Shown here: piece by piece, positions 1 through 11,350 of the stretch
Position numbering within the stretch: position 1 is the first letter of the stretch
Layout: every line of letters starts with the position of its first letter
Source of the DNA: Lepraria neglecta
Taxonomy: Eukaryota > Ascomycota > Lecanoromycetes > Lecanorales > Stereocaulaceae
Length of the DNA stretch: 64,000 bases
Reading direction: 5' to 3'
NCBI GenBank assembly: GCA_033220425.1
Contig: CM065649.1
Span: 2,480,001-2,544,000, forward strand
Notes under the pieces: model-generated
What the model was told of the DNA's origin: nothing
Databases searched by the model: none
The model's input: only the letters and a program-made list of their open reading frames with translations
Translations under genes and position numbers: made by a program

Positions 1-3000
1 TGCATCCGCCTTACACAATTTATTAAACAAGCCAAAGACGGATTCCGGAAGGTAGACGAAGACCTAGAGGACTTGTCGAAGGAGATCACAGCGCTCTCCT
101 CGGTGAGCGATTTGATCAAACGCAGTTTCGAGGCCGATACAGCTCGGACGTTGGACCCTAGTGACCAGCAGATCATAAACAACCTTTGGCAAAACACCCA
201 AACCACCCTTACAGGCTGTCAAGACTTAATAGAGAGGTTGAATGCTCTGATAATCCAGGTTTTGGGCAATGGAAGCCCAAAACACGCCAAGTCCAACAGC
301 CTCCGAAAGTACCTAAGGCAACAATCCAAAGAGGGATCGTTTATTGAGCTACGGCAGAAACTCAATGCCCACCAGGTTGCGTTGCAGACGAGTGTAGCAG
401 CGGTGAATGTGTAGGTCATCTCGTTGGTATTCCTCGGCTCAGCTTACAAAATAACAATGATTAGTATCTACACTCGAAACTCACAATCGACGTCAAACGA
501 ATCGTTTGCAGAGCTATCAAAGACAATTCGAAGTCTGCGTGCGGACCTGCAATCAAGAATTGTCTCCTTGCAAGCAACTATCGAATCGTCCGCAAACAGA
601 TATGTGAGTAATCCACCCATGGAGTCTCACGGCCAATCATCTAATTCTGAAGCTCGATGATACCGTAAAATCCGCTCAAAATGTAGTGACACTCGCATCT
701 CTCAACAAACACTTCTACACACCTCAGACTGTCAGCAGCATCTTCACTGGCCGGGCTACCGATCTTGATGCCCTGAGACATTGCCTCCTAGAATCAGAGT
801 CTACGAAACAACTCCATCCGCAGAAAAGATTTGTGGTCTATGGCTTGCCAGGATCAGGCAAGACGCAATTCTGTTGTAAGTTCGCCTCCGATAACAAGCA
901 AAGGTAAATACAAGGCATCGACTCGTAGACAATTTGCAGCTGATGTCAAACGCTAGCTTTTGGGGAATCTTTTGGATTGATGCGAGCTCCAGCGAGCATG
1001 CGAAGCAATCTTTCTCGACGATTGCAAGGGTCGGAAAGGTTGAGCCGAACGAACGTGCTGCGAAGAGCTGGCTTTCCAGTCTTGGTAACGACCAGCCATG
1101 GCTGCTCATCATTGACAATGCCGACGAAGCAAGCTTTCCAGTCGAGGAATGTTTTCCAGACGGTGATGGTGGCATCATACTCATAACCACGAGGAATCCA
1201 ATGCTGAAGGTGCATGGCACGATTGGTCCTCGTTCCTACCACTTTGGTGAGCTTGGGGAGACCGAGTCAGTTGAGCTTCTATTGAGAGCCGCCGATGAAG
1301 CGCTTCCATGGTCTCATTCCAGCCTTGAATCAGCAAAGGACATTTGCAGGACTCTAGGCTACCTGCCCCTGGCTCTTATGCATGCAGGGAAGACTATCCT
1401 TTCCCGTGTCTGCACACTAGAGAATTACCTAAGCTTCTTTGAAAAGAACTGGAACCGTATCAGGAGGATGAAGAGCTCAAATGACGCCCTTTCTATTTCA
1501 GATGCGAATGCCACTATCTATTCAAGCTACGAACTTATACATGATGGACTCGTGGCAAAGGGAACCCAAGCTTCAGAGGACGCACTAGACCTGCTAAAAA
1601 TATTCTCCTTCCTTCATCGTCAACGCATCCGAGTGGATTTCTTCTTGCGCGCAGCATCGAACCCAAGACTAGAAATGCTGGATCAGAAACGACGGCAACA
1701 AGAGGAAAAAAAGAATATTGCTCAAGCAAAACCGATCACCACATGGGCACAGACCTTCCGGAATTTTGGCGTCGGCGCCGTTACCTTCTTGTTGAATCTG
1801 GGCAGTCGTCCTGTTCTACCGCGAATGCTCAGTGATGCGCTCGCAGCAGGCGGTTTCGAAGAATTGCGGATTCGGGGAGCGCTGAAAGAGCTCTATCAGA
1901 TGTCTCTGATCTTTGCCAATCCAGATCCCAAAGATGACAGCTACTCCATGCATCCAGCGGTCCATCTATGGGTGAGAGAGAGACCGGAGATGACGATTGC
2001 GGATCAGGCGATCTGGTGCCAAGCAACAGCGACGATACTCAGCCAAGCCATCCTGCTTCCACCTCTGGGCGATAAAGAAGAAGAAGAAATCCTTCGAAGG
2101 GATCTGCTTCCGCATATTAGTCATGTACAGAATAACGAGCACATTATTCGGGGCAGATTCTTGGAGAACCAGAAGTCCAGGAGAAGGATGTGGCCGGTTC
2201 TACAACCGCGATTCGATCGGGCCCGGGCATTTCAGCTCATTAAATTCAGTATGGTATACTCGCAATGCGGGCTATTGGAAGAAGCGGAGAAGCTACAGTT
2301 GCAGGTGGCAGAATTTGCCATGAGTAGACTTGGCATGGAGCACACCACTACAATGGACATCATGCTGTTGTTATCAAGCACCTACTGGCAGCTTACGCGG
2401 GGCGATGAAGCTGCCGATCTGCAACAACGGGTTTTGGAAGCGTGCATCAATGTCCGTGGCAAAGATGACTTGAAGACACTGAGGATCATGGACGCATATG
2501 GCTCTAGTCGATGGCAGCAAGGACGACTCGTTGAAGCGCTAGCAATTCAAACAACCGCCGTCGAGGGTCTTAAGAAGCTGCTAGGCGAGAGTCACATCGA
2601 TACCTTGAGGGCCATGGGTAATCTTGGTCGAGCACTTGGAAAGAATTTTAGGTTTACGGAAGCTATTAAGGTACACTTGAAAGTCGTCTCTGGTCTGCGC
2701 AAGCAGCTTGGCCCTTCGCATTTAGACACCCTCATCGCTCTGGATAACCTAGCCATGGCTTACTTCGACAGAGCCGCCTACGGCTACGGCCACCAAGGAG
2801 ACCTCGATCGTGCAGTCAAGATGGAACAAGAAGTCTTCGAGCAACGCAAAGAAAAACTTGGGAGAGAGCATCTCTACACCCTTTGGTCTGGTCTCAACCT
2901 CGCACGCATTAAAGGCGTCCGCGGCGAAATCGACGAAGCATTATCTATCTTCCTACCCGGCCACGCAATCGCAAGACGCAATCTAGGCGAAAACCACTTT

Positions 3001-3405
3001 GGCGTTCTCTTCGGGAAGATGCACCATGGCCGTCTCCTCATGTACGCAAAGAGGTACCAGGAAGCAGAGGAAGTACTCTCAGAGGTCACCGAGTCACACA
3101 AGGGGCCGCGTAGAGGTCATCCTGACCGCTTGCTTGCCATCTTCTCGCTGATTAAGTGCCGGAATTTGCTGGGCAAACAGGCGGAGACGACAGTTCTTCT
3201 TGATGAGCTTACGGAAAGTACTAAGACCCTCTTTGGGGCTGATCATGCTTGGGTTAAATATCTCCTTGATCCGCAGAATTTGTCGAAAGAACCTGATGAT
3301 GACGTGAAAACGCCGATCACACCAGTGGATCCGACGATTGAAAGTATCGCTCCTTCCGACAAAATGGTTCCTGTGGCCATGATAGCTAAATATGGGCACA
3401 TATAG
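1..3405 (+). CDS. NB-ARC/TPR STAND (NLR-type) receptor, 5' end outside window
   Basis: Open at base 1, so the true start lies to the left. I read four exons, 1-410, 465-603, 653-903 and 957-3405, with introns of 54, 49 and 53 bp; the joins keep one frame and give 1082 visible residues. Residues 1-180 are helical and resemble fungal STAND N-terminal domains (PigL_N-like; tentative). The P-loop GLPGSGKTQ is near residue 247, Walker B LLIIDNAD near 316, the ITTRNP motif near 340 and GYLPLAL near 400. A winged-helix-like stretch with MHPAVHLWVRE follows. Residues about 690-1020 are kinesin-light-chain-type TPRs of about 42 residues with LGxxHxxTL repeats. Family knowledge: such proteins are intracellular receptors that oligomerise on ligand binding and act in non-self recognition or programmed cell death. 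The ligand and the exact N-terminal effector class are not visible. Confidence 0.9.
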
Positions 3406-4155
3406 CGGGGCTTGTTGTTTACATTCGCCTACTCGCTCGGCATCACGCAGTGAGAAACAAAGTTTCGTAATGCCTGATGGTTATAGCTACTACGAGTTCA
3501 ACACTAGCGACCTTCCCTTTACAACCATGCCAATTACTGCCGTCACAGCGAGTATGTGCCCTGTTGTGGCAGATAATGAACGTGATGTTCGATGACTTCG
3601 TGCGCTTCTGTTGGAGCATTGACGCCGTTCAAGCGATTTCCAGAACCTGCAGAAGCGGAGGACTGCATCATAACATCACAAAGACGTTTATACAAATGTG
3701 AGTATCACTCTATTGCGAGGAGCTCCAGGCACTGAGCTAATTTTCATCAGGACCGGTGACTCGATCTTGTCTTTGGACGAAAGATGCTTGAGGAGCCGTA
3801 CCAGCTTATCGATTGGACTCGGCTGCGTGAAAACCATCTCAAGCTCGGGACAAGCTCAGTTAGCAACATGTGTGGCTACAGAAAAGCGGCTACTGAAAGC
3901 ATTAGAGGACCATTGTAGTCTTGCTATATGCTTGTAGAAGTAAGCAAAGGATAAGCATGAGGATAAATCCAAGTGAATATGGTTTGGGGCAAAATTCTGT
4001 CATCTTAGCATCGATGTATTTTCATAACGATATATTTAGATTGGCTCAGCCCTCAACGAGGCTGGAGAGGAGATGTGAATGAAGGTTTATTTTTAAGTTG
4101 AAGCTGCTGCAGTAGCTGAATGAAGAAGCGCGTTGCAGCTGAGATAGACCTATTA
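3406..4155. other. Intergenic; weak ORFs only
   Basis: Gap between the NLR-type gene and the convergent SRP68 gene. A possible two-exon reading (about 3477-3696 joined to 3751-3937 over a GTGAGT...CATCAG intron) has no recognisable domain. A tail starting at 3784 in another frame looks equally protein-like. This could be a decayed small gene, but I cannot support one. No RNA gene seen. Confidence 0.3.
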
Positions 4156-6080
4156 TCATCGACCAAAGCCGAACCACCCCTTCTTCGCCTCTTTCTTCTT
4201 ATCCTTGCCCGCTGCCCCCTCGGGAGCCCCGTTGACAGCCTTCTCAGCCGCCTTGCGGGTGCGGCCAGGGTAGTCGATGTAATTGAATGCTACATCTAAG
4301 AAGAGCGGCTTTACAGGTATTGGCTCTACCTTCGGAGGGTATGTAACGAGATTTGTAAGATCCACAAGACCATGAGGGTATTCGTCGAGTCTTTCCACCA
4401 GTGGAGGTTCTGTACTGCTCTTGGTTTTGTTGGCGTTGATTGAAATTAGGTTGTGTAGCTCAACGAGGGCACGATGCTGGAATACTAGGCTCTGGAGGAG
4501 TTCTCGGAGTCCCTTCGCCTGATCAGATGTAACGTTGAGGTTCGGCGGCTTCTTTGAACCAGCCTGGGAAGCCGATGCGTGAGGTAAAGCCTTGGAAGAG
4601 AGGTCCAAAGCTCGAGACAGTAGAGCAAGAGCATTTCTAGCATCTTGTAACAACGCATGAGACCGAGCAATAGCAAGACATCGCAGGGCGGCAAAATACG
4701 CCCGCTTGGCCTCGAGTTCCTCGACGAATTTCTGATCGGCTGCTATGCCAGGAAGTTCTTTGACCGAATCCAGACTTTGTATTGTTGAGTTGTAGAGCAC
4801 CTCCCTCTCCCTTAGTCTCGTGAGTTTCCTTCCTGTGCTCTCATCCTGGATTGGCCTCATCTTGCCGTCCTTTCGAGCTTTCTTGGGCTTTCTGACCTCG
4901 GGTTCGAACAATGCACCATCTCGCTCCCCGCACAAAACCCTGTTCCTACCGATTCTCCATCCCACCAAAGCGTAGTTCACAGCGGTCCTTGTAATCTGCA
5001 ATGCCTGCATACGTCGATCGCCTTGAGGAACGCCTTCGGCTGAGAGCTCGTCGATTGCGGTTTTCGTGGCGTCGACGGCGTCTTGGCTGGGGATGAGAAC
5101 TTCGTCGTATGCAGATGCCTTGGCTTGGGAGGCTGCGTCTGGATTCGAGGATAGGAAGGAGGAGAGGTTTGCTTCAGCGGTGGACACGGCTGCAAGGGCC
5201 TGAGCTGTTGCCGCATCTTCCAGGTTGACTTCTCTTGACCTCCATTTAATCGTCTTGGGCACATTTTCTGCATTGCCACTGGGTGTCTTTCTTTGGGCAG
5301 TGGCTGGATCATCCAATGCTCCAGGGTTCTCCTTCAATATCTCTTGAACGAACTCATTGTTGCTTCGGGGGACGTATTTCGATACAATCGTTTCTATTGA
5401 TGTCGTCCGAGGGAGCTTCAACTGGTATGCCGCGTATCGTATGCTAGGGTCGATAGTGGTGTTCAGTAGATCCTTGAAGAGGTCCTCCTGTTTCGCCGCT
5501 CTTGACTTTGCGAGAGCCGTATAGATAAGCCTTGCCTCCGAGTATTCGTGCAAGCAGTCTTCCCAATTCTGTTTCTCGAACTCGATCGTCCCACGTAGAG
5601 AAACATAGTATGCCCGTGCCTCTAGTATTGCCTGTGTCGTAGCCTTCGAGACATCCTCATTCTTGAGCAGCTCCACAAGCTGCCCAGCGTAGACACTAGC
5701 TTTGTGAAGTCGAGAGCTGATATGCCGCTTCGTAGATCCAGTAATGCCTTTGGCTCCAGAGTCCGCAGAATGGGTCGATTTCATGTGCATGGCCTGAGCC
5801 CAGGCCCGCTCCGATGTAAGTAGGACTAGGTGGATGAATCTGTAGCACCGTTTGAGTAATTGGGTGGTGTTGGGCTGGGGCTAACGAACTCATGATTGTT
5901 TGCTATATCCTCAACAGTGACTGGGGCTTTGGCGGCATATTTGCGGCCTTTGGTGGAGGTGTAGTTGAGCTTCCGACGTACCACTAGCAGACGACGAGAT
6001 AGCTGCTTTCGATAGGAGCCATAGTCGCCAACTAAGAGAGCTTTCTCGCGTCGGGAGACTATGAAGTTTGTGATATCCAT
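4156..6080 (-). CDS. SRP68: Signal recognition particle subunit SRP68
   Basis: Two exons on the minus strand, 6080-5890 and 5839-4156, joined over a 50-bp intron whose donor is GTTCGT (weak) and acceptor CTACAG. The join restores the conserved run NHEFIHLVLLTSERAWAQAM. The product is 624 residues, usual for fungal SRP68. It opens with MDITNFIVSRREKALLVGDY and the basic YRKQLSRRLLVVRRKL segment expected to bind 7S RNA. The middle is TPR-like helical (residues about 60-450). The C-terminal part has PVKPLFLDVAFNYIDYP, the SRP72-binding region, and ends in a lysine-rich tail with GWFGFGR. SRP68 forms a heterodimer with SRP72 on the S domain of SRP RNA and is needed for co-translational targeting to the ER. 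It is a conserved housekeeping gene amid lineage-specific ones. Confidence 0.97.
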
Positions 6081-8020
6081 GGTAGATGTCAGTCATGAAG
6101 TTGAGGCTCCTAGCATCGATCGTGATCTTTGTGCGGCGCTAGCTCCAGTCCCGAGTCCCGCTCCCTCGAAAGCTGCCGCTTTCGCGACGCTGGGTGATGC
6201 GGCACCCCACACTGGAGCAGCCGAAAACAGAGAGCTCGCGTAACCTTGCGCACTCACTAGCTAAAGACTCTCCTTCCTACATTCTGAACACATTCGAGCC
6301 TACAATATGCTAGTAATAGGTCTTACACCAGCGACGCGCTAGACCTCCTACTGCCCTCACTGTCCCTACCAAGCCTCACCATTGGGATGGGAACATGCGG
6401 GCGAAACAAGAGCTTGGAGAATGCATTTCATACTGGAACTATGCTATGGAGACCACTGGTTCAAGAGCACGCTCCAATCATACACCACAGAGGCCAGGCC
6501 ATTTGAAGCGTGAGGATGATTCGTTAGTCTACTTGGGGACGTGGCATCGATCTTTCATGATCATGCCACGGTAATACAAGGCCGATGTCAAATATTGGAA
6601 GACAATAACCTCGTCGCTGGAAGTGGAATATTGGGACCAAGAGCTGGAGGTGGATTTCCTCGGGCTTCATGAACTATCATGTCAACAATACACCAGCGAA
6701 ACGAGAATTCCATTGTTTCTCCACGACCACCCACGGACCTAATGCAAGTTGCAGCTGCCGCTGTGCCGGGCCCTTCCCATCAAATTCCTAACTCGACCCT
6801 ATATACAAACAAGAATTCTTCATACACTGGCGACTCGCCTTGCTCTCTACCAGCATTAGAACGCCTCTGCGTCCCGCTCCGTCCTGCTAGCAACGCCCGC
6901 CCTCGCCCGCCCGCCAATAGACCCATCATATAGCGTTTCGGTGAAAGCCGCCTGGCCTATTGGCTCACAGGCTCAAATTGAACATTCCAGGATGGGACGC
7001 AAGTGGCCCGAGCAATGGGACGATTGAGACATGGACTGCCTACTTGAGCAAGGACATGCATGCAAATAGCAGTAGATCTGGGACCATCCAATTGATGTGA
7101 GGAAGACGTAATGGCTGGATGGTCAAATGAGATACCGAACTACTTATTTGGTCATAGAGACAGACAGAAGATGTGAATGTGTATCTGAATCTCAACCTTC
7201 CTCGCATTGCGTGCCGTCTCCTCTACTCCGTCGCCTTTCATTTGCCCACTACTACATATCCTTTCGATGTACCTTTTTCAGGACAAAGGCAAACCTCTAA
7301 TGCACCAGCATCTGTAATAGCATTGAATCAAGACGGATCTGAATAGATAAATTGATTCTCAACCTCCCCGCGGAACATGTGATATGGAGAGTGGGATTGT
7401 GTGAAAAGACACCTGATATTCTACGGAGCAGAAGCTTACTTACTAATCAGTGGATAGGCTCTCAATGGATTCCTGCGCCGCCGACATGATCGTATCAAAA
7501 GCCTACGAGTAGATCCGGATGTAGATGTTGCGGCTTCGTACTACGAGGAAGATTTTCAAGCATTTGTCAATCTCGCTAAGGCCACCACTGGATGCTAAAA
7601 GACATTGAATTAGATTCGGAGTTCTATAGCGAAGTTCATGAATATTAGAAAAGTTAGGGCTCGTCTTCAACATGTCTAATGATTTTCTAAGAATCTCTGC
7701 GGGGGAGTTTTAGCTTCTGATGACTTGCGCCTTGTTGATTTTAAGTGTCAATGTTCCTAATTGATTTGAGTTGAATGATCACTTTGGTCATGGATTAGGA
7801 GGTAGAGCTGGAAGCTTTTGACAAAGGAGGTGGGCTTCTTGTTTTTGGAGTGGAAGGAGGGGGAGGGTTGATCCGTTGTGGTAGTCAAGGGTTTTTAGTA
7901 GTAGGATGGGAATTGGAGCCTTGGAGAATGTGCGTTTAGGGAAGCCAAATTTGGATAATTCATGTGAAATGATTGTCCTTCACTGACTGTGGCAATACCT
8001 AATGTTGTCTACACTGTCAT
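6081..8020. other. Intergenic region upstream of SRP68
   Basis: About 1.9 kb without a supportable gene; the ORFs at 6061-6243 and 6679-6933 are low-complexity, proline/alanine-rich and look random. The SRP68 promoter must lie at its left edge. A block at 6173-6211 shares short stretches with 10632-10680 (see findings). Confidence 0.5.
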
Positions 8021-10339
8021 TCAATCAAACATTTTGAGAAGTATCTTCAGCCTCGGGCTAGTATACGGTGACATGTCTTCCTTCAGGTGAGAACAGCACT
8101 TATCGTATGCGCATTGAAGGCAATCGACAGCGCGGTATGCATATGCAATATTCTCGCTCATCAACATGTACAACGCGAGTGTTTGGGAACTGGTCTCGGT
8201 ACCGACATCGCAGAACCAATTACCGTCCGTTGGTAACTCTACTCTTTTTTCCCCAAAGCTGAGGAGTTCTCGCAAATCGGTTCTGTACCATTTGGTATGA
8301 TCCGCATCCAAGGTCACCACCTCTCGGGTGAATTTGTTGCAAGTACAGTGCACAGTCCAAACATTTTCGAGCAGTCTTTCAAGACGCTTCGGAGCCAAGG
8401 AGTGGATCTGCTGGCCGCCTTCGCGTACAGCAAAATGTGTATTGGTGGGGTTATTCTCCCACTCAGGTTCTGCATCCAGGCGTATTTTTCTGCTGCTGAA
8501 GCCCTGGGATAGAGTCTTTGTAACGTCTTGAATAGCTTCCGGGTAGTGGTCATCCATATCTGAATACGCACTAACTTTTTCGGCTGATTGAATGTAACCG
8601 TTCGACTTGAGAGGTAAAGTGAGAATTTGTCCGACATTGATGTGGTGTATGATGGAGAAGTTGTAGCGCTCGAGAGAGGGTGCGACTAGACCACCACAAA
8701 CGAGCAAGATGCCATTTCGTTGCAAGCCTAGGTATTCTGAGTTCTTTTGTTGAAGTTCCGGGGACAAATCACCGTCCTCAGCCCATGCGCCATTTACCAT
8801 GCCAAATACACATCTACGCCAATCGTCAATACGACCCAACTGGCCGTAGTGAGTGAATAACAGAGTGGGAATATTCTCTGCCCAATTGCGAATCGCACTT
8901 CTCTGTACCGTATGGGGATGATAACATACTTCCGTCTGGGCTGTGGCCGGACGGCCATCTTCCACGAGAACTTTGGCTAATATAGCGTAAAGACAAGCTA
9001 AGATAATGGCATTCAATATATGCCATAGATCTTGGATCTCGGTAGGTAGATTTCCCATGACCTCCCCGATGGGTTGGCCCAACACGTAATTCCTGAGAAT
9101 TTCAGTCTGCCAATCCGAATCTGGTATAAGTATAACAAAGCGGCTCATTGGCTTCTGGAGCAGAGTAGCCAACTGAGTTGACCAAATATCTAGCATGGAT
9201 TTATGGATTGGAGAGATCACCTTATGATCATTTTCATTGCCGATCTTAAATCTGTCATCGGCTCCAAATTGCCCACTGGGCTCCTTAGGTATGATTGCGC
9301 CACTCACAGTATCGAAGGTGTATTTCCACACATCAGCCAGATGTTGGATGTCAAAGCTTAGTAGGTGTGCTGTTTGACGAAATGCAATCCATGTTATAGC
9401 GCAAATCGGGACTATACGAGGCTTGATAAACTGGTGAACAGGATTTGGATCCCAGGAACGAACGTCCGCTTCCATAGGATCCGTCAATAGTCCTGTATCC
9501 ACTACAAGAACTACCTCTGAAGCATAATCCGATCTATTCTGGCCCAAAATCTGCGAGTATTGAGCTTGAGTTGATATGACGGTCCTTGAGGCAGAGACCT
9601 GGAAACCAAGCTGAGATATGACCATACTAAGACTCCAAGCAAGAAGCGAACGGGTCGGATAGACGAGAGTATCTTTTTTATTCGTCATAGAGGTCAGAAT
9701 CCACTTTAGTAAAGCCCTGACTTTTGCATGGTCGCTGCCTCGAACTCCCTCGTCGGTGTTTACGCGATGAGACCCAAGCCCTAGGCTTGATGTTGCTGTG
9801 TCGAGCCGTTGGAGTATTTGTTTTTTCAGTATAGTGCTATCTTCTTCAATTTCCACTGCTTGGACGTATTCGTTAAGCGAAGCAAAGATCGGGCCTTCGA
9901 ATTGTAAGGTTTCCCCTTCCTGCTCATAATGGAGCATACTATAGGGAATTAGCTCCGCCAGTATCTTGACCACCGCAAATCTTGAGTAGAAACACAACAA
10001 GCTAGTAGTCAGTGCTCTTAAGCAGAGCTGCCCTGGGTTGCCTTGTCTGCTGGTGCTTGATCTGGGCAAGTCTCCACCGATAATTTCTCCATTCATTATA
10101 CTAATTCCCCGAACGGCGCAGTTTTTGCGTGCATTCAAATACACAGGAAGGTTGAAACTGTTTGCGGGGACTAGACTTGCGCCAGCACTTTCGAAAATCC
10201 CTTGGAGACTCTTTGTTCGTTCGCGGGCACGCCACCATCCGTAGGTGCCAACGGCCAATTGAAAGGCAGATGTGAGGCTAATGATTGGAACTGATATTTG
10301 GGTAAGCGGGCCGGCGTTGACGTTGAATGAGAGTTCCAT
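8021..10339 (-). CDS. Large conserved-looking protein of unknown function
   Basis: A single uninterrupted frame of 772 codons on the minus strand, starting at the first ATG (MELSFNVNAG). I do not recognise a named domain. Residues 14-35 form a hydrophobic stretch followed by basic RARERTK, a possible membrane anchor. A second hydrophobic segment is at about 437-458 (LWHILNAIILACLYAILAKV). The C-terminal third is rich in Cys and Trp: VHCTCNK near 663, GNWFCD near 706, then DCLQCAYDKCC near 739-749. The strings VVLVVDT (about 276) and CGGLVAP (about 548) look like buried beta strands. Length, an intron-free frame and normal base composition argue for a real gene. The architecture (an N-terminal anchor and a Cys-rich end) resembles the many lineage-specific single-exon proteins near fungal incompatibility genes, but that is inference. 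No function is assigned. Confidence 0.8.
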   Translation of the reverse strand: MELSFNVNAGPLTQISVPIISLTSAFQLAVGTYGWWRARERTKSLQGIFESAGASLVPANSFNLPVYLNARKNCAVRGISIMNGEIIGGDLPRSSTSRQGNPGQLCLRALTTSLLCFYSRFAVVKILAELIPYSMLHYEQEGETLQFEGPIFASLNEYVQAVEIEEDSTILKKQILQRLDTATSSLGLGSHRVNTDEGVRGSDHAKVRALLKWILTSMTNKKDTLVYPTRSLLAWSLSMVISQLGFQVSASRTVISTQAQYSQILGQNRSDYASEVVLVVDTGLLTDPMEADVRSWDPNPVHQFIKPRIVPICAITWIAFRQTAHLLSFDIQHLADVWKYTFDTVSGAIIPKEPSGQFGADDRFKIGNENDHKVISPIHKSMLDIWSTQLATLLQKPMSRFVILIPDSDWQTEILRNYVLGQPIGEVMGNLPTEIQDLWHILNAIILACLYAILAKVLVEDGRPATAQTEVCYHPHTVQRSAIRNWAENIPTLLFTHYGQLGRIDDWRRCVFGMVNGAWAEDGDLSPELQQKNSEYLGLQRNGILLVCGGLVAPSLERYNFSIIHHINVGQILTLPLKSNGYIQSAEKVSAYSDMDDHYPEAIQDVTKTLSQGFSSRKIRLDAEPEWENNPTNTHFAVREGGQQIHSLAPKRLERLLENVWTVHCTCNKFTREVVTLDADHTKWYRTDLRELLSFGEKRVELPTDGNWFCDVGTETSSQTLALYMLMSENIAYAYRAVDCLQCAYDKCCSHLKEDMSPYTSPRLKILLKMFD

Positions 10340-10814
10340 GGTTGTTGGTTCCCAGAAGCACTCTACACTACTAATGGTGCAGACCTCGATTAGTTTGGAG
10401 CCGGGACTCCCAGTTCGTTTTGGTTGCAGATGAAGTCTTTCACGGTCTTAATTCATCGGAAACAGGTATATAGACATCACTTGGAGGATCCTAGAAGCTC
10501 ATTAAAAAAGGAGTTTTGGTAGAAGAACCTGTCAGCTCGATGGCTTGATGGCTGAGTTTAGGCAGCAGGCTTGGCAATATAAGGTGACAAAAATCTGCCC
10601 CCAGCTCACTCACTCAAGGCTCGCCCGGGCCCTGCCGCTTTAGCGAGCGCGCTGGGTGAGCAGGGGTGGTGCCGCACCCGATCTGGGTGATATATCACCC
10701 AGTCGAGGTAATACACACTCTCCTCTCACCTACCAACTCACCCAACCCCCCATATTCAAGTATCCAGAAAGCGCGCTCTCTCACACAGTCCACTTCAGGG
10801 GCCTCAGAGATAAC
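10340..10814. other. Intergenic, with perfect palindrome
   Basis: Promoter side of the 772-residue gene. It holds GC-rich repeats around 10620-10680 and a 20-bp perfect palindrome at 10683-10702. No ORF of note. Confidence 0.5.
10683..10702. repeat. 20-bp perfect palindrome
   Basis: CTGGGTGATATATCACCCAG reads the same on both strands. It lies about 340 bp upstream of the start of the minus-strand gene that begins at 10339. It could be an operator for a homodimeric factor or the core of a cruciform. Confidence 0.9.
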
Positions 10815-11129
10815 TGTTAAGACCTGTCGGACTTAGGGTTGGTTCTCGAGGGGATAGTCTTATAACAGAGCAAGGTAAGCAGGATTCAATAGTCAACGGT
10901 TTCAGGCGTGGATAGTGTCGGATACTAAGCTATGCTTGAATTGACTATTCAGGTTTAATTAGTAAGTTGAATACAAGGAGATCTATCTGGTGGGCGAACG
11001 GCCTGTATATATAGATGTAGGAAATATCGCCAAGACTCCTTGATTATTAATGAGCGCTGGTGTTCCTGAATATAATCATGTTTGATCGCCCGCGCTCAAC
11101 GGCGCTCATCAATATGCCAAGTCTTAAGA
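10815..11129 (+). mobile_element. Probable solo LTR (fossil)
   Basis: About 315 bp beginning TGTTAAGAC and ending near GTCTTAA, so the ends are inverted copies of each other, as in many fungal LTRs. A TATA-like run (TGTATATATAG) lies inside at about 11005. No convincing target duplication and no internal retroelement sequence are visible next to it. The family is uncertain, perhaps Copia-like. The orientation shown follows the TATA run. It is broken or reduced to one terminal repeat. Confidence 0.4.
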
Positions 11130-11163
11130 TGCTGCCTACGCCCAACGTGCGTTGCTGTAGTCA

Positions 11164-11350
11164 TGGCTTGGTATCGTAACATCCTAGTTGACTTTATTAC
11201 CACCTATAAGTTGACGGCGCAGCGCCTTCTCTCGCTGTTGGAGAATGGTGAAATCACCTACGATTTGCTTTAGGCACTGTTCAAGCCAAACTCCATGGAC
11301 TTCTCGACTTGCTTTGGGACCGAAAAACCAATGGCTGGCAATGCTATCGG
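11164..11350 (+). pseudogene. Fragment of DUF7025-type AAA ATPase gene
   Basis: The frame from the ATG at 11164 reads MAWYRNILVDFITTYKLTAQ and continues RLLSLLENGEITYDLL. After a TAG it resumes with ALFKPNSMDF and TCFGTEKP. This matches the conserved start of large fungal AAA+ ATPases with an N-terminal DUF7025 region, where the run is normally HGEITYDLLWALFKPN. The stop therefore sits at a conserved Trp codon. Nothing downstream resembles the rest of that domain or the AAA module. This is a short relic, perhaps delivered or cut off by the adjacent LTR. Confidence 0.6.

Noticed and set aside
6679-6933. 84-residue plus-strand ORF
   Set aside because: Proline/serine-rich, no domain, no splice context; typical random ORF in GC-rich spacer.
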